Origin: Isochrysis galbana | Lineage: Eukaryota > Haptophyta > Isochrysidales > Isochrysidaceae | Length of the DNA stretch: 64,000 bases | Assembly (NCBI GenBank): GCA_018136815.1 | Contig: CM030932.1 | Span: 8,742,001-8,806,000 of the forward strand | Direction: 5' to 3' | Shown here: piece after piece, positions 50,949 to 61,106 of the stretch | Numbering within the stretch: position 1 is the stretch's first letter | Layout: each line of letters starts with the position of its first letter | Program-made: the position numbers and the translations under genes | The notes under the pieces: model-generated | What the model saw: only the letters and a program-made list of their open reading frames with translations | Databases searched by the model: none | Told to the model about the DNA's origin: nothing

Positions 50949-51200
50949 CTGTGGGGGAGGAACCACGCCACCCTCCTGACATGCCTCATGCTCATGGCAT
51001 GCAGGCCCAACACACACGCACACACTACCGACCCAAGCCCTCCCTAATAGGCACGCCGGGCTCGCACGCCCTAGCCCTCACTGGCCAGCCCATCGCTCTA
51101 TCCCCTCCTCCTCCTCCTCCCCTGTTTGACAGGTGCTGATAAATGCAGCATGGGGACCCCAGGAGGCCTGGAGAGCCAGCGAGGCTGGGGCTTAGCCCAT
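50949..51200 (+). mobile_element. Older R1-like element, right part
   Basis: This continues the element interrupted at 50176. It is diverged from the intact R1 copies (CATGCCTCATGCTCATGG, CACTGGCCAGCCCATCGCTC, GACAGGTGCTGATAAATGCAG). The R2 copy on the opposite strand begins where it ends. Confidence 0.6.
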
Positions 51201-51506
51201 GGCCCCCCCGCCTCTCCCACGCTCGCCTCGCTGGCCATAGATCATAGATAAGGTGCCGTCCAGAAGCCCCTGTTCTGCCTGGCGACCACGGATGGGAGGG
51301 GAGTCAGCTCGAGGGCAGGCCCAGCGCGGGCGTGGGAGTGCGACTCGCGACCACTGGGGGTCTGGGTCAGATTGATGAGTGCTTAGCCCTTGCAAGAAGG
51401 CAGGGACTGAAGTTGGTTGTGCAGGCCCACCCAGGGTGGGTGCGTCTGCATTGGAGTGAGGGGGGTGCGAGGCCCCAATTGACCCCCACTTATAAAAGTA
51501 GATTAA
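51190..51506 (-). mobile_element. R2-family retroelement copy with head
   Basis: On the minus strand: TCTACTT / TTAT / AAGTGGG (51502-51485, two G-T wobbles), then GGTCAATTGG. The start codon is changed to ATTG. The body matches 23291-23560 and 3578-3790. Confidence 0.65.
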
Positions 51507-51531
51507 GGCTACTCTAACGAATCAACGATGA

Positions 51532-51789
51532 TGGTTGGGTGGTGGAGACTGCAGCCTGCCTGCCCCCATGGGGGTGGCCAGCATGGCTGCCTTGTTGGGT
51601 GTGGCCGAGGCCACGGGCCGCGGGGTGCGATCGGGGTCGCACACACCTGCTCGGCCTCTGACGGCGGACGCGGTCGCTTCGCCTGCGACAGGTCCATGGG
51701 GCGGCTGGGGGGCCGCCCTCGGCGGGGGGCCCGAAGGAGAGGAGAGGCTCGCTGGCGCGCTCCATCGCGTCTAACTATAAAGTTAGTTG
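51532..51789 (-). mobile_element. Head-hairpin mini-element E, 258 bp
   Basis: A 16-bp target duplication (AACGAATCAACGATGA) at 51516-51531 and 51790-51805 defines it. On the minus strand it begins CAA-CTAACT / TTAT / AGTTAG (51786-51771), then ATGG at 51764. The frame MERASEPLLSFGPPAEGG continues to the end of the element. It keeps the full 5' head but is only 258 bp. It lies just 3' of the gene ending at 51836. Confidence 0.85.
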
Positions 51790-51835
51790 AACGAATCAAC
51801 GATGACACCTGGAGATGGCACACTCACTCACTCAC

Positions 51836-54256
51836 TCAGTACACGCCCACCGTTGTGAAGTTCGCTGCTCTGGGCACATTGATGTCAATTATCATCCCAA
51901 GCACTGAAAGTCTAATCTGCGTGTCGATCAAGATCGTCGCGCCGTCTAGTTCTCTTTGGATTGCCTCGAGCGAACCCATCGCACCACCACGAAAGTCTAC
52001 GACCAACGCGACCGTCGCCGTGCTCAATGGCAACACTTTAACCGCCCCAGCAATGGTCCCAACGCCCAACAATCGTGGCATTCCGGCAGCGATGTCTGCG
52101 GCATCTCGTAGAATCACGTGTGAGGCGGGGTCCAGCTCGAGGTTGAAGCGTGTGGGATTATTGAGTCGGAGCTTGAGTGGCACCGCGTAGATTTCGTGCA
52201 TGGTGAGCACATCACGATCGTAGCAACTCACTGGCAAGAGCCGAAGTACGCTCCCGCCGACTCCGCCTGCATTGCTAATGCTCAGCAAGCCATAGGAAGT
52301 AACCCTTCCCTCTGGTGGCGGAACCGGCGTCGGAGATGGAGGGGGAGATAAGCGCAATGGCGGCAGATGTGGCGGTGGGAATGGGTGCGGGGAGGATGGA
52401 AGGGGGGGTAGCGGAGAGAGTGGTGGCGCAGAGGGCACTGGTGGCCGAGGTGGCGCGAGTGGGGGCGGCGGTGCTGGAGAGGGGGGTGGCGGCTGCCACC
52501 AAGTGCCTAGACTACCGACGCCATGCAAGTCACGCGCGGACGTTCCATGCTGTGGCGCCATGGCATCTTCTGAACCGCCCGACGTAAACCACCCGAGTGG
52601 ATGGCCCGCCGATTCAGATAGGGTGAGGTCCAACGTGCCCGGAGCGTGACCGACCTCGCTTGGAGCTCTGCTGGGTGTACTCATGCGCATGGCATGAGCG
52701 GCATGTGCACCTCCAGCTTGTGCAGCTGTCGTGATCCCCTCTGCCGCTTCCGCCGCCAGCCCATCCAATTGCTCACTTGATTTACGGGGGAAATTCATGC
52801 CCGATGCAGCACCCGCGGCAAAAGACTGGCTCATCCGGGAGGTTTCAATGACGGATGGGCCCTCACCTTTGACCGCGGTTGTGGAGGGGCCGAGAGTTCC
52901 CCATGGGGGTGGTGGCGGCAGGCGATGCCCTTTGCCCATTAGACCTTGAGTAGCGTCAGCAGACGATAAACTAACATCGGCTGGCAACAGGCCGTCCGCA
53001 AGGAGACCTGCGGCGCCCACGCCCAGCCCAACCCCAACACCCAATGAGGTGGCGCCAACATCGACGCTCCTCTCGCCCACGCCAAGTAATCCCTGCCCTG
53101 CCAACATGCCCACGTTTGCCGCTGCCGCCCCACTTTCCAGGCCGAAGTCAAGGCCTGCCGCGCCCAAGTCCATGCCCGCACCAGCAACGGTAGCCCCTCC
53201 GAAGAGCAAGTCATCACTTGCGCCGAGAGTCACACAGTCCAAGTCAGCGGGCAGTGTGCGTGAGAGGGAGCCCAATGCATCATACTCCACACTCAACACG
53301 CGAAAGGCCGGCAGATCAAGAAGTGATGGGCACGGCGATCCGTCGCTCTTGTGGCGAGTAATGCGAACTACTGCCTGGTCGTTGCTCTTACCGAGGCTAC
53401 CCGCAATGCGCTTAGCATCCCACTGCTCATCGTCACCATCGCCATGGACATGCTCGTGGCTGCCACCCTCAACGCTCCCATGAGACGCTGGGTCGGGGCA
53501 TGTGAGCTGTGCGCAACGACGGCATCCCAGCTCTTCGGCGGCAATTGCGTCACGTGCCGCACCCTCGTCTACGTCCCCAGCTCCGGGTGCGGAGCGCCAG
53601 CTGGGAATGCGCTGCAGCTCGTTAGATGCATCAGTCTGCACATTCCTCGACATCCACCGTGCCCACACGGGCGCCACGTTTGCATGGCCGCGAACACCCA
53701 CCGGTACATCCTCACCAGAGGCGTACGCAGAGATGGCGTCTTGGGAAGGGACGCCGAGCGCGACGACACAGCGCATTGTGTGGCGCGACCATGAGAGGGC
53801 CGGGTAGATCTGCTCTTCGTCTGACTCGCAAGCGCCATAGGCGCCCCTCCGGATGGAATTCCCAGGCTCGTCAGCGATTCGTCCAAACGTGTCCATCAGT
53901 GAGGGCGCGATGGCGGCGGCAACGGGTTGCACAGCCGCGAAGGTGACGAGTGATGGGTTGTACGCGACGAAGGAGACGTCGGCGTACAAGAGCCCAGACT
54001 CTGCGACCGAGCGTTCCATGAGGACGGCACATGCCGAGAGGTTGTCAGGACTGAGCGGGTGACCGAGCGCCCTGGCTGTTGCGTTGCATACGTCCACCTC
54101 GCAGAAGGCGATCCGACAGTCGCGGCTAAGCGGCAATGCGACACCAAAGACAAAGAGGAGCATGGGTGGTAGCAGGAGACCGAGCGCGAGCGACGCGGCC
54201 CAGCGGGTGACTGAGCGCGGCTTTGGCGGCACTTCGGGGTCGAGAGAGGTGCGCAT
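51836..54256 (-). CDS. Large membrane protein with proline-rich stalk and LEA2/WHy-like domain
   Basis: The single-exon frame encodes 806 aa. An N-terminal basic stretch precedes a transmembrane segment (SLALGLLLPPMLLFVFGVALPL, about 21-43). Two Cys-containing regions follow (CRIAFCEVDVCNATA; CRRCAQLTCPDP). A Gly/Ala-rich part has VGVGLGVG-type runs (about 360-430). Next is a poly-Pro stalk (about 570-630) and a C-terminal folded region of about 165 aa. The last has VPLKLRLNNPTRFNLELD, GTIAGAVKVLPLSTATVAL and QIRLSVLGMIIDINV, which fits the LEA14/WHy beta-sandwich pattern. The protein would sit in a membrane with the bulk on one side. Function is unknown. The frame continues upstream through GA-rich sequence; ATG 54256 is before the first natural-looking residues. 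Confidence 0.7.
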   Translation of the reverse strand: MRTSLDPEVPPKPRSVTRWAASLALGLLLPPMLLFVFGVALPLSRDCRIAFCEVDVCNATARALGHPLSPDNLSACAVLMERSVAESGLLYADVSFVAYNPSLVTFAAVQPVAAAIAPSLMDTFGRIADEPGNSIRRGAYGACESDEEQIYPALSWSRHTMRCVVALGVPSQDAISAYASGEDVPVGVRGHANVAPVWARWMSRNVQTDASNELQRIPSWRSAPGAGDVDEGAARDAIAAEELGCRRCAQLTCPDPASHGSVEGGSHEHVHGDGDDEQWDAKRIAGSLGKSNDQAVVRITRHKSDGSPCPSLLDLPAFRVLSVEYDALGSLSRTLPADLDCVTLGASDDLLFGGATVAGAGMDLGAAGLDFGLESGAAAANVGMLAGQGLLGVGERSVDVGATSLGVGVGLGVGAAGLLADGLLPADVSLSSADATQGLMGKGHRLPPPPPWGTLGPSTTAVKGEGPSVIETSRMSQSFAAGAASGMNFPRKSSEQLDGLAAEAAEGITTAAQAGGAHAAHAMRMSTPSRAPSEVGHAPGTLDLTLSESAGHPLGWFTSGGSEDAMAPQHGTSARDLHGVGSLGTWWQPPPPSPAPPPPLAPPRPPVPSAPPLSPLPPLPSSPHPFPPPHLPPLRLSPPPSPTPVPPPEGRVTSYGLLSISNAGGVGGSVLRLLPVSCYDRDVLTMHEIYAVPLKLRLNNPTRFNLELDPASHVILRDAADIAAGMPRLLGVGTIAGAVKVLPLSTATVALVVDFRGGAMGSLEAIQRELDGATILIDTQIRLSVLGMIIDINVPRAANFTTVGVY

Positions 54257-55028
54257 CGCGGCTGAGAAGCTGAAGAAGGAGTGGCGGGAAGGGGGAGGGG
54301 GAAAGGGGGGGCGGGGGGGCGGAGGAGGGGGGAAGAGAGAGAGGCGGGGCAGTGGCGAGGGAGGGAGGAAGGGAGGGAAGGATGGGGGGAGGGGAGGAAG
54401 GGAGGGAGGGAGGAAGATGCCCGCGGGCGTGCGGCAGCGCGCGCGCGGCGAGGGAGGCTTACTTTCGGCCGGAGAGAGGGAAAAGAGGGGAGGGGAAGGG
54501 AGGCTGGGTCTTCCTTGGCTTGGGAGTTGGGAGGAGAGGAGAAGAGAGAGAGAGGAGGAAGGAGGGAGAGAGCGCGCGGGGAGGGAGGGAGAGAGGTAAA
54601 GAGACCTGTCTGTGAGAGAGAGAGACATACTCTACTCAGAGAGAGAGAGGGAGAGAGGGAGAGAGAGAGAGACGGCGCACGGAAGAAGAGGGCGAGAAGA
54701 GAGAAGAGCGAGCAGAGCCTCTTCTCTCAAACCCTTAGTGTGTCTTCTTGGAAGGTGTAGTAGTCTATGTGTATTTTAGGGTGTTGGTGTGTTGCTGATC
54801 TCATCTATTTTTGGTGATGCTCCGCTTCTCGCGCCTCTCTCTCCCCCCTCGGCGCCGGCGCCTTCCTCCTCCCGCCCCCCCGATCCTTTCCCTTCTCCCC
54901 GCTCGCTCGGGGTTCCACGCGTCTCTGGGTCCGCTTCGACTCTTCCTCCCTGCACCCCCCCCCCCCCCCCCCCCCGCGTGCCGCCCCGCCTCGCCGGCGA
55001 GCGCCCGCTGGCAGCACGTGGAGGCTCA
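54257..55028. other. Divergent promoter region
   Basis: This 772-bp spacer separates two divergent genes. It holds long GA-rich tracts (54280-54720) and a C-run at 54953-54976. The frames here are Arg/Glu/Gly low complexity and are not genes. Confidence 0.5.
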
Positions 55029-55589
55029 ATGTCAGTCAAGGGGCTCGGCCGCGCACTCAGCCTGGCCGAGCTCAAGGTGATCGTGGCGGAGAGCGAGACT
55101 AGACGAGGTCTCGTCGAGCCTCCCGTCGACGATTCCACTCCCCTCGCGCCGATCGTGCGACGCTCGCGCAAGCCAGCCGGGTGGTCGCAGCAGTATGTCG
55201 CGTTCTGCGCATGTGTCGCGCTGCTCATAGGGTGCTCGCCGATGATCTTGCTGGCCACGTCCATGCTGATCTTATCGGGCTCAGCCACCGCCCGTGAGGG
55301 CAGACTCGCGGATGGGCCTTGCAACGATGACAATTTCGCCCAACTGGGGACGGCCGCCAATGCCACACCGCCACCAAGGGGGCATGCTATGGCAAAGCGG
55401 TGTCGGGGGAAAAGGGGTACGAGAGTCGAGATGGCCCCTGGGCGGGGCAAATCTCATGACAGTAGTGCTGCTCGTGTGCAGCACCGGGCGCGCACGCAAT
55501 CTGCTGATGATCCTAGTGTCTGGGTTAACGAGACGCGTACGAACTCTGCGGGAAGCACCAACGTCCAGGAGCTCACACCTTCACATTAG
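55029..55589 (+). CDS. Small single-pass membrane protein, unknown
   Basis: The frame encodes 186 aa from ATG 55029. It reads MSVKGLGRALSLAELKVIVA, then an Arg-rich VRRSRKPAGWS. A hydrophobic stretch follows (YVAFCACVALLIGCSPMILLATSMLIL, about 57-85), then a basic soluble tail. No family is recognised. The frame is open upstream to 54789 through Pro/Ser low-complexity sequence with a long C-run, so I prefer the internal ATG. It is divergently paired with the minus-strand gene. Confidence 0.5.
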   Translation: MSVKGLGRALSLAELKVIVAESETRRGLVEPPVDDSTPLAPIVRRSRKPAGWSQQYVAFCACVALLIGCSPMILLATSMLILSGSATAREGRLADGPCNDDNFAQLGTAANATPPPRGHAMAKRCRGKRGTRVEMAPGRGKSHDSSAARVQHRARTQSADDPSVWVNETRTNSAGSTNVQELTPSH

Positions 55590-56370
55590 CTAGCGTTTTA
55601 GTCAAGTGATGCCTTCAACTCCCAATCACCGACCATTCTCCGAGAAACGCTCAGCCATCTTACCACATGGTGCAGATGAGCGGTGCGTCAATCACCTAAG
55701 GTTCATAGGGACCGACCGCGGAGGAAGCATGATGGCGAGCCCAGCAAGCCGCTGAGAAGACAGACTATTTTTTGGGCGCACTCGCGACCCGGTGCTTGTC
55801 GGTGCCGAGGCAGCACTTGCCTCTACTTTTTTGATCGATACCCGCGTGCAGTATGGGGGATGGAGGCATATGCCAGCAACTCGTATGGCATCTTGACAGG
55901 CCTGGCATCTTGACAGGCCTCCACAACTTCAAGCCTTCGCGTTTCACCCTGTCTTCATCGCTCGCTTAGGCTCAGCCAGGTCAGCCACACTCACTTTGTA
56001 TTTTGGATCCTAGGTGTGCGGTGTGTAGATTATTGGGGGGTGATGGTGCCGGGCTTTCCTGTGGTGCGCGCGACACGCTCTGTGTTCTCAGCCTAAACCC
56101 TCCTTCAATCTGAGCCCTTCTGATCTCGTTGGAATCAACGTCGTGTAAGAGTATACATAGTTCAGCCAACGGGGCGGTGCCTCCTCCCGCTTGTGCCCTC
56201 AGCTATTGTAGCGTACCGTAGCAGGGGTCAAACGGGAGGCAGGGAGGGAAGGCGTCAACACGCAGGACTAAGACAGACCTTTAAGGTGGTAGACGGGTGG
56301 GGCCGCGTGGCTGCGGGAGGGGGCTGGAGGGGCGGATGTGGGGGCTCTCCGCACCGGAGCCAAGCACGGC
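55590..56370. other. Intergenic, no gene seen
   Basis: Unique sequence. A short direct repeat (TCTTGACAGGCCT) lies at 55891 and 55907. No recognisable gene or RNA. Confidence 0.35.
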
Positions 56371-56880
<510 letters not shown>

Positions 56881-58026
56881 ACCCCCGTTTGCTCTCGGGG
56901 GATTTCATCTCCCCCCGATAGCTACTGGTACTGGGGGATCCGCTTACGGCGTCCCCCTGGAGCAATCTCCTCTCGGTCCCCCGGTAGCTCTCGGTGGGGC
57001 TGTTGGCGATCGGGAGAAAATTCCCCCCCCGATAGCTCTCGGGGGCCCCCGGTAGCTCCTGGGGGGCGTTGGCTCCTGGGGGGTAACATTTATACTAAGT
57101 TCAGCATGGGGGGCCGCCTCGCGCCCCCCCTCTCAGGCTCCAACTCCCCTCCGGGGGGCTTCCAATAGTTGAGTATTTTTCATTTTTCGAAAATTTTGCC
57201 GGAGGACCCCGGATTGTTTTTGCTGATCTCTCATACCAGAACTTACAGTAGCGAGAGCTCATTTAGGTCCTCGTTTGCCCATTACCGATGGTGCCCTCCG
57301 CACCCCCCTAGTCCCTAGTGACCAGTGAGTGACCGAGCTATTAGTGGGGAGGTCTGAGCTGCACCTTGACCGAAATGCAAAGGGAGGTAGGACTGGGGTG
57401 TCAGGGCTTGAGTGGACACCAAGTAGAGTAAAGCTTTACAGCTTGAAGTCAAAAGAACTGGCCTCTGCCGCCCGCCGCCGCCGCCGCCGCCGCCGCGCGC
57501 TTGCTCGCGGCGGACGGGGGTGGGGTGGGGGGGGGAGGGGGGGGGGGGCAGAGAGCTGAGGGCGGAGGGGCGTCCCCCCCTTCCCCCCCCTCTCGGGAAG
57601 CTTCTGGGAGATGTTCCGCCGTTCTCGCGGATCTCGGCCGTCCTGCGCCTCTGGGCGGAGGGTGGGGGCGGGAGGGAGGAGAGTGCAGGCTCCTCCTAAT
57701 AGAGGGAATGGCGAGAAGAGGAAAAGAAGACATTGTTCACAGAAGAAAGGTGTGGAGATGTTTCTTGTTCTCGCGGATCTCGGCCGTCCTGCGTGCGGGG
57801 GACGAGGGTCGTAATAGCGGGAGGGGGGAGTGGAGGGAGCGGAGGAGAGAATAAGGGGGCGGAAAGAGAAACAAGAGAGACAGAGTGAAGAGATGTGGCA
57901 GATGAGAGAGAACAGGCAGCGCGAGCGGAGGGGAAAGACGAGAGAGAGGTGGCGGCTCCTGCTGGCGCGCAGGCGACAAGACTAATCTACTGCTGCTGAT
58001 AAGACTAAGTAAGGTCTGGTGCTGCT
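56881..58026. other. Intergenic region with a decayed R1-like head
   Basis: Positions 56885-57080 are rich in CGATAGCTCTCGGGGG-type short repeats. Positions 57087-57130 (CATTTATACTAAGTTCAGC-ATGG, then GGGGCCGCCTCGCGCCCCCC) look like an R1-type head with a lost left arm. Positions 57470-57560 hold (CCG)n and G-runs. An 18-nt TCTCGCGGATCTCGGCCG occurs twice (57623, 57771). No gene is recognised. Confidence 0.4.
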
Positions 58027-58028
58027 GC

Positions 58029-58080
<52 letters not shown>

Positions 58081-58270
58081 TCCCTCTCTCTCTCTCTCTT
58101 TCTCTTCCCTCTCTCTCTCTCTCCCTGTCTCTCTCTCTCTCTCTCTCGTTCTCTCTCCCTCTCTCCCTCTTTCTCCCTCTCTCCCTCTCTCCCTTTCTCT
58201 CTCTCCCTCTCTCTCCCTCCCTCTCCCTCCCTCTCCCTCTCTCCCTCTTCCTTTCCCTTTCCCTCTCCCT

Positions 58271-58364
<94 letters not shown>
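58027..58364. repeat. (CT)n microsatellite upstream of the coiled-coil gene
   Basis: A CT dinucleotide tract with CCCT interruptions, ending about 195 bp before the ATG at 58559. This is the likely core promoter or 5' UTR zone of that gene. Confidence 0.95.
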
Positions 58365-58365
<1 letters not shown>

Positions 58366-58558
58366 GCTGCATCTCCCTCTCTCCCTCGCTCTCTCCATCC
58401 CTCCCTCTCTCTTCCCCCTTTCTTCTCTCTCCTCCACCGTTCCCTCTACCCCACCACCGCGGGCCCTGTCCCGCTCTCCCCTCCCTCTCCTCGCCTCCTT
58501 TGCTCCTCTTGCGCGTGATCCTTGCCTCCGAGCATATTGGGGTTTGCTCAGGACAACA

Positions 58559-59480
58559 ATGGATCTCGCCGAGCAAAACGGGCTCCTCGGCGCGCCGCGC
58601 CTCGCTGAGGATTCCACCTCAGCCGGAAGCTCTGCCCTGCCGCCCTCTGCGGGGCTCCCGAACCCGATGATGATGGCATCGAGTGAGCTTGGCGTATACG
58701 TCAAGTGGGCGCTGCTGCTGCAGGTCTGACATACTGCTGCCCATGCCCCGCAGACATCGTTCTTCTCTCGCGCCCATGCACAGCCAGTGTGTCTGCTGCG
58801 CGGTTGACTGGCCTCTGCGCTCCTCTGTCTTCCACTTGCAGGAACAGCTCGAGCATGTGCAGGCGGAGCGGTTGGCAGTTTTGCAACGCTGCCTGAAGCT
58901 CCAGGCAGATAACCAGCTGTTGAGACAGACGCTTCAGGAAGAGAATCCGACGAAGTACGCTCACTTGGCTCCACCGAATGCACAGCCGTCACAGGCAGTG
59001 AGCGTGCAGGCCACTGGGTCGAGGCGATCAGTGCCCCAAGTGGCTGCGCTCTCTGCTCCAACGGAGGTTATCCCCATATCTTCTGGGAGCTCTGCGTTTT
59101 CTACAAATGCTCCTGGCGGTAACGGCGCGCCTCCCTTAGAGCCCGACGTTCTCAACGCCCCCAATTTGCAATTACTTGCATCCTTCCTCAAGGACGAGGA
59201 TCAGGGAAAGGGTAATGCAGGTGGGCCTGCAGCTCCAGTGGAGCAGCGGCAGGCGTCCAATACACACACACGGCGGCGGGCGAACCATGTACACACTGCG
59301 AATGCGCCGGTAGATCAGTTCGTCATGCCACCGCTCGCGTCAGAGCCATCCGGGGAAGACATAAGTCGAGCTTCAAAGGTGCCCAGGAGGAGTCAGGCAG
59401 GGCGCACTGTATCATCATATAATGCGCTTGCTGCTGCCAGTGCTCGGAAGGCTGCACGTTGCGGCGACTCTAACACATGA
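58559..59480 (+). CDS. Coiled-coil protein of unknown function
   Basis: I read two exons, 58559-58723 and 58842-59480, 267 aa, phase 0, donor CAG|GTCTGA and acceptor TGCAG|GAAC. The start MDLAEQNGLLGAPRLAEDS is followed by a Ser-rich part. A heptad-like helix spans the exon junction (KWALLLQ then EQLEHVQAERLAVLQRCLKL). The C-terminal two thirds are disordered (Ser/Ala/Pro) with basic patches. This fits a small dimerising regulatory or adaptor protein. No basic-leucine-zipper DNA-binding region is evident before the helix. Confidence 0.65.
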
Positions 59481-59607
59481 GCTGTCAGACCCGGATATGG
59501 ACCATCATTGAATGCTGTCGGACACTTGGTGCCTAGTAGAACGTGCACTGGCTATGGCATTGGGGTGAGAGCCCCAATGTTGCATCCCGAACTTCTAGTA
59601 CTAGAAT

Positions 59608-60182
59608 CTGCAGATACCCGTGAATAGATTGACGGGTAGCATAAAAGGGGCTAGCAGACTCCCGCACTTCTGGAAACAGGCACTGGACACCATAAGGAAA
59701 TTAAAGCTGGAGCCCCTAACACTAAGCAGAGAAGGTGTCCTGTCGCAACCCCTGTGGCACAACCCGACGTACCCCGTACCCGGAGTACAGCCCAAATGGG
59801 CGGAACTATGGAGTAGCCTAGAGTGCAATGTCGTACACAATGTTTACAGTGATTACGAAAGCACAACACCGTACACGGTGGAAGAATGCGCGCAGTATCT
59901 TAGAAACAACGACACATACATACAATTCCGCGGAGAGTTTATCCCACGCGAAAACTTTCTCGGCACATGGCATACAATAGTGCTCCACGCCTCGACAATG
60001 AAAACGAAGGCGGAAGAAGGAAACGGAACGGAAACCACCCTACCCCGAAACGGGCAGCAACAACCCGTCAACGAGGATGGACAACCCCCCGAGATACGGA
60101 TAACCCGGGATGGCGAATACTACGCGAAAGGTGTCGTTCCGTCAATTGTGGGACATCAGTCGAATTGAGCGATCAAATGTCC
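59608..60182 (+). mobile_element. 5'-truncated LINE, C-terminal ORF2 and 3' tail
   Basis: The frame 59620-60168 encodes the C-terminal end of a non-LTR retrotransposon ORF2 (FWKQALDTIRKLKLEPLTLS, PLWHNPTYPVPGVQPKW, CAQYLRNNDTYIQF). It is about 60% identical to 62100-62480. The reverse transcriptase core is missing. The copy ends in the 54-nt tail with the GGACAT...ATGTCC hairpin, identical to 4297-4350. There is no poly(A). Confidence 0.8.
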
Positions 60183-60519
60183 ACAGTTGTATCATAGAGC
60201 ATTGTTTAAAATTAAATTTTAAAAATTAAATTGTTTAAAATCATCATAGAATAACAACTTTTTTCTCTGCTTTGGCGGAGGGAGGATGCCCTTCGGACTC
60301 ATCGAGGCTCCAAGACCGATACGCATCTGGCGACATGTGATTGCCACTCATCATGCGCACAGCGTGCGCCATGCGCATCGGTGACGGCGTGCGGAAACTT
60401 CCATGCACACGCACGGCGCCCCCGCGGGGGGACCGATCCACACGCATCTGGCGAAACTCCGGGGCCCTCCTCCCAGGCTTCCTTCCCCCGCTTCACTCTC
60501 CTCTTCCTCCTCCACAAAG
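60183..60519. other. AT-rich spacer and decayed sequence
   Basis: Positions 60200-60250 are an AT-rich region with AATTAAAT/ATTTAATT inverted pieces. The rest (60280-60519) has no recognised gene. Confidence 0.35.
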
Positions 60520-60912
60520 GTCGTTTGCCTTCATTTGGTACCCCTCGTTTCCAAATATGCGGGTCGTCCCCCTCGCGCGTTTAGACAGGCCCTGAACGTG
60601 GGAGAGAATCCGGGCCCCTCCCCCCCCCCCAAAAAAAGTGGCCGTGAATACAAACCAACCAACAAACGGCGAAGATTTTTTCGTTTCATGCTCATAATAA
60701 TGACACATAGAGACCTTGCCTTGTCTATCCTTTACCATGACTCTGCTCCCACACCTGAGACGGGAGACCCGGGTATACACGAGTTCGAAGAGCACTGGCG
60801 AAGGATTCTCGCCCCTGAACCTGGACTGAATGTCACCAAGGAAGAATGGAAACATATAGCAAGGCTATATACAACGCCACTGCTAAAACACACGGATAAA
60901 AAAAACTTTTAA
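60520..60912 (+). mobile_element. Retroelement body with a 2A-like NPGP motif
   Basis: It holds the TTGCCTTCATTTGGT core at 60525-60539. In one frame, 19 residues later, is ALNVGENPGPS at 60586-60618. The frame continues to 60912 (MTHRDLALSILYHDS, FEEHWRRILAPEPGLNVT, EEWKHIARLYTTPLL). The C-terminal part has natural composition but no recognised domain. It is followed directly by the AAAAAAACTTTTAAT leader. Confidence 0.5.
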
Positions 60913-61106
60913 TATTCTCGCCACGCGCGCGGCTATGTAGCTGTCTATCGTAGCCACGCCCGTTTCCGTTTCCCTTCCTTTCCCTCACTTCCCGCCTTGC
61001 GGCAACTCCCCTCGTGCTCTACTTAGGGGCCCAGGTTGTGGGGGGGGTTGGGTAGGGCGGGGGTGCACCGGCCCCTAGTGGTCTGTCCTCGCCTTCCTCC
61101 TGTCAA
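60885..61106 (+). repeat. Repeated leader upstream of head F
   Basis: This leader (AAAAAAACTTTTAAT, TAGCCACGCCC, CTTGCGGCAACTCCCCTCG, CTTCCTCCTGT) matches 19545-19760 (+) and, inverted, 20256-20174. In this copy it runs straight into the hairpin and ATGG of retroelement F. It may act as an external promoter or be a separate element. Confidence 0.65.

Noticed and set aside
57737..59061. Minus-strand frames over the CT tract and coiled-coil gene
   Set aside because: Repeat-derived, and antisense to a gene with clean splice sites.
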